From NCBI RefSeq assembly GCF_902859855.1, contig NZ_CADIKH010000020.1, forward strand, positions 1 to 64,000: a stretch of 64,000 nt of DNA. The letters are read 5' to 3'. The translations under genes were made by a program, and so were the position numbers. The notes beneath the pieces were generated by a model. That model was given only the letters and a program-made list of their open reading frames with translations, did not search any database and was not told where the DNA came from. This document shows, piece by piece, positions 28,926-36,662 of the stretch. Within the stretch, counting starts at the first letter, position 1, and every line of letters starts with the position of its first letter. The stretch comes from Paraburkholderia humisilvae (GTDB taxonomy: Bacteria > Pseudomonadota > Gammaproteobacteria > Burkholderiales > Burkholderiaceae).

Positions 28926-30346
28926 CACGCCGTTTCCGGCATGCTCCATGGCGGCAACACGACGTAGAACGTCATGCCCTTGTCGGCATTGTTTTCGGCC
29001 CAAAGCCGCCCGCGATGCATCTCCACGATCGAGCGGCTAATCGACAGACCGAGACCCATTCCGTGCGCTTTCGATGTGACGAATGGCTTGAAGATCCGCT
29101 CGAGCCGGTCGGCCGCGATCCCCGGCCCGCGGTCGCGAATTGCCACGCGCACATTGCCGTCGCGATCGAGTCCCGCAAACGCGGTCACCCCACGTTCGAG
29201 CGTGTCGCCATCACTTACCGCATCGAACGCGTTGATCACGAGGTTAAGCACGACTTGCTGCAACTGAATCTTGTCGCCGCGTACCCGAGGGAGGGCATCG
29301 TCAATGTCGACCGATAGATGCACGCCACGCACGATTGCATCGCTATGCACAAGCTGCATCACGTCGCGCAGTACGTCGCCGACATCGAGTCGCACGAGCT
29401 CCAGTTCGTCTTTCTTCACGAATGCGCGGATCCGGCGAATCACTTCGCTCGCGCGGCAGCTGTCGTCGACGATGTCCTTGAGAATTTCGCGGACCTCGGC
29501 GAGATCGGGGGGATCGAGATCGATAAAGCGTTGCGCCGCCTGAACGTTGCTCAGGATCGCAGTCAGCGGCTGGTTCAGTTCATGCGCGAGCGAACCCGCG
29601 AGTTCGCCGAGCGTCGACACGCGCGTCAGATGCGCGAGTTCCTGGCGATCACGCTTGAGCTCGTAGCGCTCGGTGCGGTCGGTGATGAACGCGAGCGTAG
29701 CGACGCAATCGCCATCACGCACCTCGCTCGCCACGACTTCGGCCGGAAACAGGGTGCCGTCACGGCGTTTCGCGTGGATCTCGCGGGTTCGTACGGCCTC
29801 GTGTGCGTCAGACACTTCCGGCACGCAGAGCGGATGCGGCCGTTCGTGCGCGGTGCTCAGCAGATGGGGAACGAGCAGTTCCGCCGGTAGACCGGCCAGA
29901 TCGCAGCGTCGATACTGGAAGAGCCGTTCGGTCTGCGCATTCGCGCGCGCGATCCGCCCTTGCTGATCCACGATGATCGCAGCGACCGGCGCATGCTCAA
30001 GCGCCGCGAATACGTGTGAGACGTCCGGGATGGCGCTGGTGGGCTCGCGCGTGAAGACCGCGCGCCACGCACGCGTGAACGGACCCATGCGCGGACCCAC
30101 GCGCGCATCCGTGCGGCGCGTAACCCGCGACGCAACGCCCGCCCGACCCGTCGGATCGACGCGCGTCACTGACGAAACATGAAGCAATGGTTCAGCCGCG
30201 TTGACCGCAATGCCTCGTCGAGGGTCACGCAAAGGGGCCAACGACGGAGCCCATGATCGAACCGACCACGGCGCCAGGCCTGGGCCCAACAACCGGTTAA
30301 GACGAGCCGCAACCGCATTCGCGACGGCAAAGATGGCAATCTTCAT
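28925..30346 (-). CDS. PAS-domain sensor histidine kinase (FixL-like)
   Basis: 473 residues. A basic, Pro/Arg-rich N-terminus of about 110 residues is followed by one PAS domain (HVFAALEHAPVAAIIVDQQG to about ITDRTERYEL), the HisKA phospho-histidine (AGSLAHELNQPLTAI) and HATPase motifs (NLVINAFDAV; DRGPGIAADR; GMGLGLSISRSIVE). No clear membrane helix pair is seen, so it may be cytosolic. ATG 30346 follows GAGGAACG. It is translationally coupled to the FixJ-like regulator. The PAS domain has no visible haem-ligand evidence, so the signal is unknown. Confidence 0.92.
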   Translation of the reverse strand: MKIAIFAVANAVAARLNRLLGPGLAPWSVRSWAPSLAPLRDPRRGIAVNAAEPLLHVSSVTRVDPTGRAGVASRVTRRTDARVGPRMGPFTRAWRAVFTREPTSAIPDVSHVFAALEHAPVAAIIVDQQGRIARANAQTERLFQYRRCDLAGLPAELLVPHLLSTAHERPHPLCVPEVSDAHEAVRTREIHAKRRDGTLFPAEVVASEVRDGDCVATLAFITDRTERYELKRDRQELAHLTRVSTLGELAGSLAHELNQPLTAILSNVQAAQRFIDLDPPDLAEVREILKDIVDDSCRASEVIRRIRAFVKKDELELVRLDVGDVLRDVMQLVHSDAIVRGVHLSVDIDDALPRVRGDKIQLQQVVLNLVINAFDAVSDGDTLERGVTAFAGLDRDGNVRVAIRDRGPGIAADRLERIFKPFVTSKAHGMGLGLSISRSIVEMHRGRLWAENNADKGMTFYVVLPPWSMPETA

Positions 30347-30827
30347 GGCTTACGTTCCTCGTCGACGCTCGCACAAGACAACCTGATTTGCCTGCCTGGT
30401 GACCGCGCGCGATGCCGGCTGGGAATACGGGCGATGCAGATGCCGGCGCCGACCATTCGACGCGTCGATCATTCGAAACACTGACGACTTCAACAACTTG
30501 TTCTGATTGCGTTTAACTGGGAACTGGGATTTCGATTCGATGCGCGCACCCATGCAGCGCACATCGCTAGAACGTTCGCTATCGCGTCCAGTACGATAGC
30601 GCGGAGCATTGACATTGCTATTCGGATTGCTCAAGAAAAAAATGCAACTTAATCGTAGGCACAAACTTTCGGTTAGTAAAGGGATTCCTCCGTCGAAAAG
30701 CCATACGATTACAAAGTTTCCCAATTCTGCGTGCGATTGCAGCTATCTCGCGATTTGCGAATCCTATTTATTCTTAGATTGAATGCGATATTTCTGGAAA
30801 ATTCTTAACCGTACGCAGAACGTATGG
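30347..30827. other. Intergenic region upstream of FixL-like kinase
   Basis: About 480 bp, more AT-rich than its surroundings, between two minus-strand kinase genes. It holds an inverted repeat (GCTATCG at 30578-30584, CGATAGC at 30594-30600) that could be an operator. A minus-strand open frame (30350-30724) has no ribosome binding site or protein-like character and is rejected. No copy of the TTGGACC palindrome is present. Confidence 0.45.
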
Positions 30828-33197
30828 TCAATGATTTGAAGTGGGGCGCGACACGCTGTCCAGCAATTCGTTCAGCACGTCGATTTCCAGCGGCTTCACC
30901 AGATGCGCATCGAAACCTGCGGCGAGCGATTGCTCGCGGTCGCTTGCCTGACCGAAACCGGACATGGCAACGACGCGCGTGAGCGACAGCTTCGGATTCG
31001 AGCGCAGTTCGCGCAGCAGGCCGAACCCGTCCACGTTCGGCATTGCGAGGTCGGTCAGGACCAGATGCGGCACATAGGACTTGGCGGCCGCAACCGCGCT
31101 CTGGCCATCGTAGGCAACGCGCGCCTCGTGTCCCTTCATCTCGAGCAGGACGGCAAGACTGTCTGCCGAGTCGCGGTTATCGTCGACCACCAGTACGCGC
31201 AGCGCTGCACTGTACGGGGTAGTCGCGATGGAAGACGGCGTGTCATCGTGATCGTGCCCCGCGCCGGGCGCGAGCGGCAGTCGCACGGTGAACGTGCTGC
31301 CGCGCCCGCGGCCAGCGCTGGATGCAAGGATGGCGCCGCCATGCAGTTCAACCAGCGAGCGGCACAACGTGAGCCCGATACCGAGGCCCGTGTCGGTCGG
31401 GTTCTGCGCATGCCCTTCCTGCATGAACAGGTCGAAGATCGAATCGAGCGCGCTTTCCGGAATTCCGCGCCCCTGGTCCTTCACGCGCACCACGACCGAG
31501 CGGCGCTCGGTCGCGACATGAATCGAAATCTGCGTGCCGTTCGGCGAAAACTTCGATGCGTTGTTCAGCAGGTTCTGCAGCACCTGCACGAGGCGGGTCA
31601 GATCGCCGCGCACCGCGAGCGGCGTGGCCGGCATCACCACTCTGATCGTTTGCCCGCGCGCGTCGGTAAACGGCCGGGCAGCCTCGATGCTGCGCGTGAC
31701 CACATCCTGTATATCGACTGGCGCGATGCGCAGATCGATCTTGCCGGTCGTGATACGGCCGATGTCGAGCAGATCGTCGACGAGACGGGTCAGATGGCCG
31801 ACCTGGCGGTCGATCACGTCGCGGCATTGGCGCAGCAGCGGATCGGTGTCCGGGGCGAGCTGCATCGCGCTTACCGCGTTGCGCACCGGCGCAAGCGGAT
31901 TGCGCAGCTCGTGCGCGAGCGTGGCGAGAAACTCACTCATCCGGCGGCTCGACACCTCGAGTTCCTCAAGCCGTTTGCGTTCGCTCATATCCCGCGTGAC
32001 CTTCGCGAAGCCGAGCAGACGTCCGGTGCTGTCGCGCACGGCGGTGATCACAACATTGGCCCAGAACATCGAACCGTCCTTGCGCACCCGCCAGCCTTCG
32101 TCTTCGACGCGGCCGAATCTGGCTGCAATCTCGAGCTCGCGCTGCGGCTTGAGTGCGGCGTTGTCGTCGGCGCTGTAAAACACCGAGATCGGCCGGCCGA
32201 TGATCTCGTCACGCTGATAGCCTTTGATCTGCGTCGCGCCCGAGTTCCACGTCGCGACATTGCCATCCGCATCCAGCATGAAGATCGCATAATCCTTGAC
32301 AGACTCCACCATCAGACGGAACCGTTCCTCGCTTTGCCGCAGCGTCTCTTCCTGCGCGCGCCGCGTGGTGAGGTCGCGGGTGACCTTCGCGAAGCCGCGC
32401 AGTCGCCCGTCGGCGCCACGCAACGCGGTGATCACGACGTTCGCCCAGAACTTCGTGCCGTCTTTGCGGATACGCCAGCCTTCGTCTTCAACCCGGCCGA
32501 ACTGTTCCGCCAGCACCAGTTCGCGCTCGGGTTTGCCCGCTGCTTTATCCTCAGCCGAGTAAAACGTCGAAAAATGGCGTCCGATGATCTCGTCGGGCCG
32601 GTAACCCTTGATGTGCTGCGCCCCGGCGTTCCAGCTCATCACATGGCCGCCTCGATCGAGCATAAAGATCGCGTAGTCCTGGATATCCTGGACGATCTGC
32701 GCGAAACGTTCGGAGCTTGCGTCGATCAGTTGCGCGTCGTCGATGACCGACGCGTCCTCGCACGCTGTGAACATACAGTTGAAGCCGGCAAGCTCCCCTG
32801 TCGGATCCGTCGCCGCGCTAATCGCCACGCCTGCGCGTATCGGCGTGTTGCCGATGCGCCGCAGCCGGCGCTCGCCGTCGATGCGCCCCTGGTACGCGGC
32901 GCTGTTCAGATCGCGTTGTGCAAGCGCATCCGCGGCAAGCCCACCGTCGGTCGCCGCGCCGGCGTACAGGAACGACAGGTGGCGCCCCGACACATCGGCG
33001 CGCACATGGCCGGTCAGGCGCTCGGCGGCGATATTCCAGCTGATCACGCAGCCGTCGCGATCGAGGATTGCCAGCGCGCAATGGTCGTTCGCTTCGACGA
33101 GCCCCTTGAGTGGTCCGTCGGTCGATGAAGCCGGGTCCGCCGGCGCGCAATGTTTATCGCCAGCAACGAATGCGGTTTTCCGGTCGCGGGTTGCCAT
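30828..33197 (-). CDS. Hybrid histidine kinase, three PAS domains plus receiver
   Basis: 789 residues. Order: a divergent PAS (about 30-150), two near-identical PAS domains (each with YAIFMLD, GYxxDEIIGR, FGRVEDEGWR-RKDG and FWANVVITA), HisKA with EFLATLAHELRNPLAPVRN, HATPase (NLLNNASKF; DQGRGIP; GLGIGLTLCRSLVE) and a C-terminal REC (VLVVDDNRDSAD; HLVLTDLAMPNVDG; AHLVKPLE). No membrane helix is seen, so cytosolic sensing is likely. ATG 33197 is preferred to GTG 33239. No output regulator is adjacent. Confidence 0.92.
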   Translation of the reverse strand: MATRDRKTAFVAGDKHCAPADPASSTDGPLKGLVEANDHCALAILDRDGCVISWNIAAERLTGHVRADVSGRHLSFLYAGAATDGGLAADALAQRDLNSAAYQGRIDGERRLRRIGNTPIRAGVAISAATDPTGELAGFNCMFTACEDASVIDDAQLIDASSERFAQIVQDIQDYAIFMLDRGGHVMSWNAGAQHIKGYRPDEIIGRHFSTFYSAEDKAAGKPERELVLAEQFGRVEDEGWRIRKDGTKFWANVVITALRGADGRLRGFAKVTRDLTTRRAQEETLRQSEERFRLMVESVKDYAIFMLDADGNVATWNSGATQIKGYQRDEIIGRPISVFYSADDNAALKPQRELEIAARFGRVEDEGWRVRKDGSMFWANVVITAVRDSTGRLLGFAKVTRDMSERKRLEELEVSSRRMSEFLATLAHELRNPLAPVRNAVSAMQLAPDTDPLLRQCRDVIDRQVGHLTRLVDDLLDIGRITTGKIDLRIAPVDIQDVVTRSIEAARPFTDARGQTIRVVMPATPLAVRGDLTRLVQVLQNLLNNASKFSPNGTQISIHVATERRSVVVRVKDQGRGIPESALDSIFDLFMQEGHAQNPTDTGLGIGLTLCRSLVELHGGAILASSAGRGRGSTFTVRLPLAPGAGHDHDDTPSSIATTPYSAALRVLVVDDNRDSADSLAVLLEMKGHEARVAYDGQSAVAAAKSYVPHLVLTDLAMPNVDGFGLLRELRSNPKLSLTRVVAMSGFGQASDREQSLAAGFDAHLVKPLEIDVLNELLDSVSRPTSNH

Positions 33198-33651
33198 AAG
33201 GTTGCCGACCTTGAAATATCGGAGGAAAGGGGACGACACCTATGTTATGCCTGATCGGGCTATAAACGGTATCGCGAGACTCGGTCATCACTATGACATC
33301 GCGAGCAGAATACATACCCGGCTGCTGATGCCTGGAGTAGCGAGTTCGCTTCGGGGCGAGAGGTTAGAGAGATGCGAGGCGTTGAAGGGATGTGCGTTGG
33401 GTCGGGTGAAGGTCGCAGATCAACGGACCCGATGCATCAGACGTCGCATTCGCACATACCGCCTGAAGATTTGAACGGAATATCAGACATTCCTATGAGA
33501 TCCTAATTTCATATTTCGTGATCGAGAATTCGATTGGAGCATAACTGTAAATGTATTGGATTTCTTATCAAGAGATCGATAATTTAATCCGCCAGAAAAT
33601 ATTTTTTATTCAACGATTGTGAATCGCGACGCTTACGTGCATACTGAAGTT
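33198..33651. other. AT-rich intergenic region, hybrid kinase / DUF3800 locus
   Basis: About 450 bp, increasingly AT-rich from 33480. It presumably contains the hybrid kinase promoter (minus) and, at its right end, a candidate plus-strand promoter TTGTGA (33617-33622), 17 bp, CATACT (33640-33645) for the RNA that follows. No coding region is supported. The base composition suggests acquired DNA. Confidence 0.45.
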
Positions 33652-33787
33652 GTAGCGGCGTTGCGATTTAAATATGCCCGGGCAACCTGCGAAAATTTGG
33701 CGCCTGCAATCGTAAGCGTACTATTCGGTACGCCAGGTCCGGGTATCGCACTATCCGATAGCCTCCCTCCGGGGAGGCTATTTTTTT
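33652..33787 (+). ncRNA. Candidate structured RNA upstream of DUF3800 gene
   Basis: A nested set of helices is visible. An outer helix is formed by 33674-33681 with 33739-33746 (ATGCCCGG/CCGGGTAT, one G-U) and, after a GCA bulge, 33685-33689 with 33734-33738 (ACCTG/CAGGT). Directly stacked inside is the hairpin GCGTAC/GTACGC (33716-33721 with 33728-33733). A terminator hairpin follows. The 5' end is set only from the weak promoter at 33617-33645. Comparative RNA surveys have described several RNA motifs next to DUF3800 genes. I cannot assign this one to a named class. Confidence 0.6.
33758..33787 (+). terminator. Terminator whose 3' arm holds a ribosome binding site
   Basis: A 10-bp stem (33758-33767 with 33772-33781) followed by seven T (33781-33787). 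The 3' arm contains GGGGAGG (33771-33777), 11 bases before the TTG start of the DUF3800 gene, so the hairpin could both end transcription and hide the ribosome binding site. Confidence 0.85.
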
Positions 33788-33788
33788 C

Positions 33789-34484
33789 TTGTGGGCCCAT
33801 GGCGTAACGATCTACCTCGATGAAAGTGGATGTCTTGGCTGGAAACTGACCGAACCGTATCTTCGCGGAGGGTCGAGCCAATACTTCACGTTGGCAGCCG
33901 TCGTCATTCCCGATGGACGGGAGTCTGTACTCAATCGAGTCGTTCGTGGCCTGTATAAGAAACGCGGCCGTGCCGCGAAGAATGAGTTGAAGTCTGTTGT
34001 GCTTTCCCGCGGGGAACACGAACGTTTCGCGCTGGCGCTGCCGGAAATCCACGAGAAACATCCCGATATACGCTTCATGGCCATCACCGTTCGGAAGGAG
34101 AATGTTAACGGCGCATTCCGTCGTAATCCTAATGGTCTGTATAACTTTATGGTGAAATGCCTGCTTCTCGACCTCATGCGCGAGCACGAATCCGTGTGCT
34201 TCATTCCAGACAAACGGTCGATGAAGGTTGAATACAAGCACGGGTTGCACGAGTACCTGTCAACCGAACTCGCATCGATTTGCGATACCGCGCTACAAAC
34301 AACACCTTGGAAAAGCAAGGATTGCCTGCCGCTGCAATTCGTCGACATTCTCGCGGGTGTCGTGTGGGCACATCATGAGTATGGGAATGCTTCGGCGTAT
34401 TGGCTAGCGGAGCCGTATTTGACCGAGAAACATTTATTCATCGGGAACCCGGTGCGCCACGAGCAACTAATCGAGTTGTATTGA
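33789..34484 (+). CDS. DUF3800 domain protein
   Basis: 231 residues. The DUF3800 signatures are present: TIYLDESGCLGW near the N-terminus, RKENVNG in the middle, and LPLQFVDILAGVVWAHHEYG near the C-terminus, an RNase H-like acidic layout. No ATG or GTG is available. The only usable start after the in-frame stop at 33759 is TTG 33789 (or a rarer ATT at 33780), with GGGGAGG in the preceding terminator arm. DUF3800 proteins are common near mobile elements and their function is not established. The gene lies just outside the prophage, in original chromosome by the att analysis. Confidence 0.8.
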   Translation: MWAHGVTIYLDESGCLGWKLTEPYLRGGSSQYFTLAAVVIPDGRESVLNRVVRGLYKKRGRAAKNELKSVVLSRGEHERFALALPEIHEKHPDIRFMAITVRKENVNGAFRRNPNGLYNFMVKCLLLDLMREHESVCFIPDKRSMKVEYKHGLHEYLSTELASICDTALQTTPWKSKDCLPLQFVDILAGVVWAHHEYGNASAYWLAEPYLTEKHLFIGNPVRHEQLIELY

Positions 34485-34517
34485 AGTGCGGAGACAGATT
34501 GTGCGGGGCCAAACGAA

Positions 34518-34540
34518 AACGGGCCGCAGGGGCCCGTTTT
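34518..34540. terminator. Terminator, probably the displaced tRNA-Ser terminator
   Basis: A 7-bp stem (ACGGGCC 34518-34524, GGCCCGT 34530-34536) with A-rich and T-rich flanks, able to work in both directions. Read on the minus strand it starts 15 bases beyond the tRNA-like CCA of the left attachment core. That is the usual position of a tRNA terminator, consistent with being the native tRNA-Ser terminator before prophage insertion. It now serves the repressor and the DUF3800 gene. Confidence 0.85.
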
Positions 34541-34921
34541 TCATTGATGCTCTGGCGGAAAGGGTGAGTTCCGAACCGTATGCGTCTGCGAAGCCTGTGC
34601 GTCATGGCTCGACAGCATCGCCAAACAGGTCCCCAGTGTGAGGGTCACGGTCGCGGCTACTCCGGCCGCGCGGAGGTTTCCCAGGGCGCGTGCCCAAACT
34701 GATTGGTGCTTGTCGTCCAGTTCGAGTTCGATTTGCGCGAGCGTTTCGAACGGCGGCAACTCTGCCAGTTCTGCGAGCAACATGATTGCGCCCGCGTCGG
34801 GTTTGCGCTTGCCTGAACGCCAGGTGGACAGGCAGGACTGATGGAACCCGAAGTGGTCGGCAATAGCGCCGAGCGAGCCCTGCTTGCGCTTCGCCGCATC
34901 TAGAAGTTCAGCAATCGTCAT
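34541..34921 (-). CDS. Phage repressor-like HTH protein (RstR/DUF3693-type)
   Basis: 126 residues from ATG 34921, preceded by AAGGGGCAAAAT. The N-terminal ~50 residues (MTIAELLDAAKRKQGSLGAI, then HQSCLSTWRSGKRKP) form a Cro-like helix-turn-helix. A hydrophobic stretch (VAATVTLTLGTCLAML) may anchor it in the membrane. Palindromic operators lie directly upstream. The coding frame crosses the left attachment core: the last three codons plus stop are chromosomal. In the circular phage the same frame would continue into 19 other residues ending at 45244. Confidence 0.82.
   Translation of the reverse strand: MTIAELLDAAKRKQGSLGAIADHFGFHQSCLSTWRSGKRKPDAGAIMLLAELAELPPFETLAQIELELDDKHQSVWARALGNLRAAGVAATVTLTLGTCLAMLSSHDAQASQTHTVRNSPFPPEHQ
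34552..34565. repeat. Left attachment core (copy of tRNA-Ser 3' end)
   Basis: TGGCGGAAAGGGTG, identical to 45304-45317 and in the same orientation. With the following bases, 22 of 25 positions match the tRNA 3' end, as expected if the phage attachment site carries an imperfect T-arm mimic. It marks the left prophage boundary. Confidence 0.88.
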
Positions 34922-34931
34922 ATTTTGCCCC

Positions 34932-34991
34932 TTGACAAATTTGAACATGTGTTCAAATAATTCGCCCGTTCGTTTGAACAAACGGTCAAAT
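34932..34991 (+). promoter_or_regulatory. Phage switch region: operators and rightward promoter
   Basis: A near-consensus promoter TTGACA (34932-34937), 18-bp spacer, AATAAT (34956-34961) points into the replication genes. Its spacer holds a palindrome with 9-bp arms, ATTTGAACA-TG-TGTTCAAAT (34939-34958). A second degenerate copy (TTTGAAC...GTCAAAT, 34973-34991) follows. The repressor gene starts leftward at 34921. The layout fits repressor control of both genes. Confidence 0.72.
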
Positions 34992-35082
34992 GTTTGCGGA
35001 ATCGATCAACACCGCAGTCTAGCAGTTTCGGCAGAAAGGTAAACCGGAGCGTTTCCGGATCACGAAAACCAAGGAAAACGGG

Positions 35083-35259
35083 GTGGCTGTGTCTGCATAC
35101 CGGGTGCATGCGTATTCAAGCATCGGGACGCGGGTCGCGACAGTGGAGGTTCGCGCCGCGTCCGCAGCAAAGGCGCGCGACAAGGCTCGCGCCGCTCTCT
35201 ACCGTCAAATGCGTCAGCCAAACCGCTTGACGCTGGTTCCTGTGGAGGTCACGGCGTAA
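35083..35259 (+). CDS. Small basic phage protein (58 aa), unknown function
   Basis: Starts at GTG 35083 with AAGGAAAAC upstream and ends three bases before rep. Sequence begins VAVSAYRVHAYSSIGTRVAT, continues through an Ala/Arg/Lys-rich helix (AASAAKARDKARAAL) and ends with VPVEVTA. The tight spacing to rep and the ribosome binding site support it. I do not recognise the family. It is the first gene of the rightward operon. Confidence 0.65.
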   Translation: MAVSAYRVHAYSSIGTRVATVEVRAASAAKARDKARAALYRQMRQPNRLTLVPVEVTA

Positions 35260-35261
35260 CC

Positions 35262-36662
35262 ATGGGCAAGCTAAAAGACACTCTTCTGAGCAATCCCATT
35301 CGTAGTACTAATGGCGTCTCCGACCGGAGCGCCGCCGCGCACGCCCGCAAGGATGAGGACGTACGCGGCGGCGCGTCGGGCGAATGCCCCCCCACGACTA
35401 ACAGGGGGGGAATGGACATAGCGCCGCTCGCGACAGTCGAACGGTTGCAGATGGTCGTCACGGAATCCGGTGAGATCAAAACAATTGCTGTACGGGTGCC
35501 GACTGGTGGACAGGTTGCAGTAGTCGACACCTTGCGCTTCACGGTAGGTGAGGAAACATGGTCAAAGACTGCTCGCGAGCAGCTTGTTGGCGACGAACAG
35601 TATGTGCGGGAGGCCAGTCGCTATTTCGAGGAGATTTTCGGGTTCGGCGTGACAGCGGACCTCAAGCGTCGACGCGATTTCTACCTGAACGCGTGGGAGC
35701 TTGGCGACGGATACGGTTATATCGCCTTGGGCGGGTCAAGTCAGCGCGCGACGATGCTGGTCAACGTCACTGGCCAGGGTTGCATTGCGGCGAAGCCAGG
35801 ATGGGAGGGCCGGTTACACGACTTCCTGTCGAGGGTAGCACGGCGTCCGACGATCACGCGGGTGGACCTTGCGCACGACTGCATGGAGGGCGAATACACG
35901 GTGGATCAGGCCGACGCCTGGTATGACGACGGACTGTTTTCGGCTTCGGGGCGTGCACCGAGCCACGAGCATCGCGGGGACTGGAAGAATCCGACCGGCA
36001 AGGGCCGTAGCCTTTACGTTGGGTTGCGCCGCAATGGCAAGCTCTGCCGCGTCTATGAAAAGGGGATGGAGCAAGGCGACGAGTCGTCACCGTGGGTGCG
36101 CTTCGAGGTCGAGGTGCGCAATAACAAGCGCGTGATCCCGCTCGACGTGCTGCTTGACCCGTCAGGTTATTTCGTCGGCGCCTATCCGTGCCTGCGGTTC
36201 TTTGAACAGGGGTGTACTCCGCAGCGTATCGAGGTCAAGCGCAAAGCCGCAGAGATCAACGTTGACGCGAGCCTACGCAATATCCGCGCTTCGTACGGCA
36301 AGTACTTCGGCGTCTTGCGCCCGCTTCTCGGCGATGAGGCTGTGCTTGACGCAATCACGAACGCCTCGGGAGAATGGCCGGAGCGCCTGAAGGTCCCCGA
36401 TTACGAGCTATGCGACGCGCCGATTCATAGGCGTGATCCCGTTCGCGCGTTTAACGATTTAGACCCCTCCGATGACGGCTGGCCGGGGGAAGAGGTCTTT
36501 ATGTCAGCCACTACATTTGATAAGGATTGCCATGAAATTCGTGAGTCAGGTGAAGGTTCTGGGGATGAAGGCGAGCAAGGGCGAGATGGACAACGGCACG
36601 GCGTTCGATTCGACGAAGGTTTACACAGAGACGCAACTGGACGAGTCGAAGGGAACTGCTAA
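35262..36662 (+). CDS. Phage replication initiation protein (RstA/Rep_trans type)
   Basis: 466 residues. It matches rolling-circle initiators of filamentous phages: FYLNAWELGDGYGYIALGG, ITRVDLAHDCMEGEYTVDQA, KGRSLYVGLRRNGKLCRVYEKG and WVRFEVEVRNNKRVIPLD. It should nick the double-stranded origin and start single-strand synthesis. ATG 35262 follows the small gene by two bases. An internal ATG at 35412, behind seven G, could give a shorter product starting MDIAPLATVERL. The last 131 bp overlap the ssDNA-binding protein gene in another frame, and that C-terminal tail is low-complexity and charged. Confidence 0.88.
   Translation: MGKLKDTLLSNPIRSTNGVSDRSAAAHARKDEDVRGGASGECPPTTNRGGMDIAPLATVERLQMVVTESGEIKTIAVRVPTGGQVAVVDTLRFTVGEETWSKTAREQLVGDEQYVREASRYFEEIFGFGVTADLKRRRDFYLNAWELGDGYGYIALGGSSQRATMLVNVTGQGCIAAKPGWEGRLHDFLSRVARRPTITRVDLAHDCMEGEYTVDQADAWYDDGLFSASGRAPSHEHRGDWKNPTGKGRSLYVGLRRNGKLCRVYEKGMEQGDESSPWVRFEVEVRNNKRVIPLDVLLDPSGYFVGAYPCLRFFEQGCTPQRIEVKRKAAEINVDASLRNIRASYGKYFGVLRPLLGDEAVLDAITNASGEWPERLKVPDYELCDAPIHRRDPVRAFNDLDPSDDGWPGEEVFMSATTFDKDCHEIRESGEGSGDEGEQGRDGQRHGVRFDEGLHRDATGRVEGNC
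35387..35410. repeat. C7/G7 hairpin before an internal rep start
   Basis: Seven C (35387-35393) and seven G (35404-35410) around a 10-base loop, followed within two bases by an in-frame ATG (35412). It could hide or form the ribosome binding site for a short Rep, act as an origin structure, or be a slippage site. Confidence 0.75.

Noticed and set aside
30350..30724. 124-codon minus-strand open frame upstream of the FixL-like kinase
   Set aside because: No ribosome binding site or protein-like character; AT-rich intergenic DNA.
30903..33128. 741-codon plus-strand open frame opposite the hybrid kinase
   Set aside because: Composition of a GC shadow; kinase motifs are all on the minus strand.
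33219..33235. Possible third copy of the tRNA-Ser attachment core (GGAGGAAAGGGGA)
   Set aside because: Only about 10 of 13 bases match and there is no T-arm extension, so it does not support an older integration around the DUF3800 locus.
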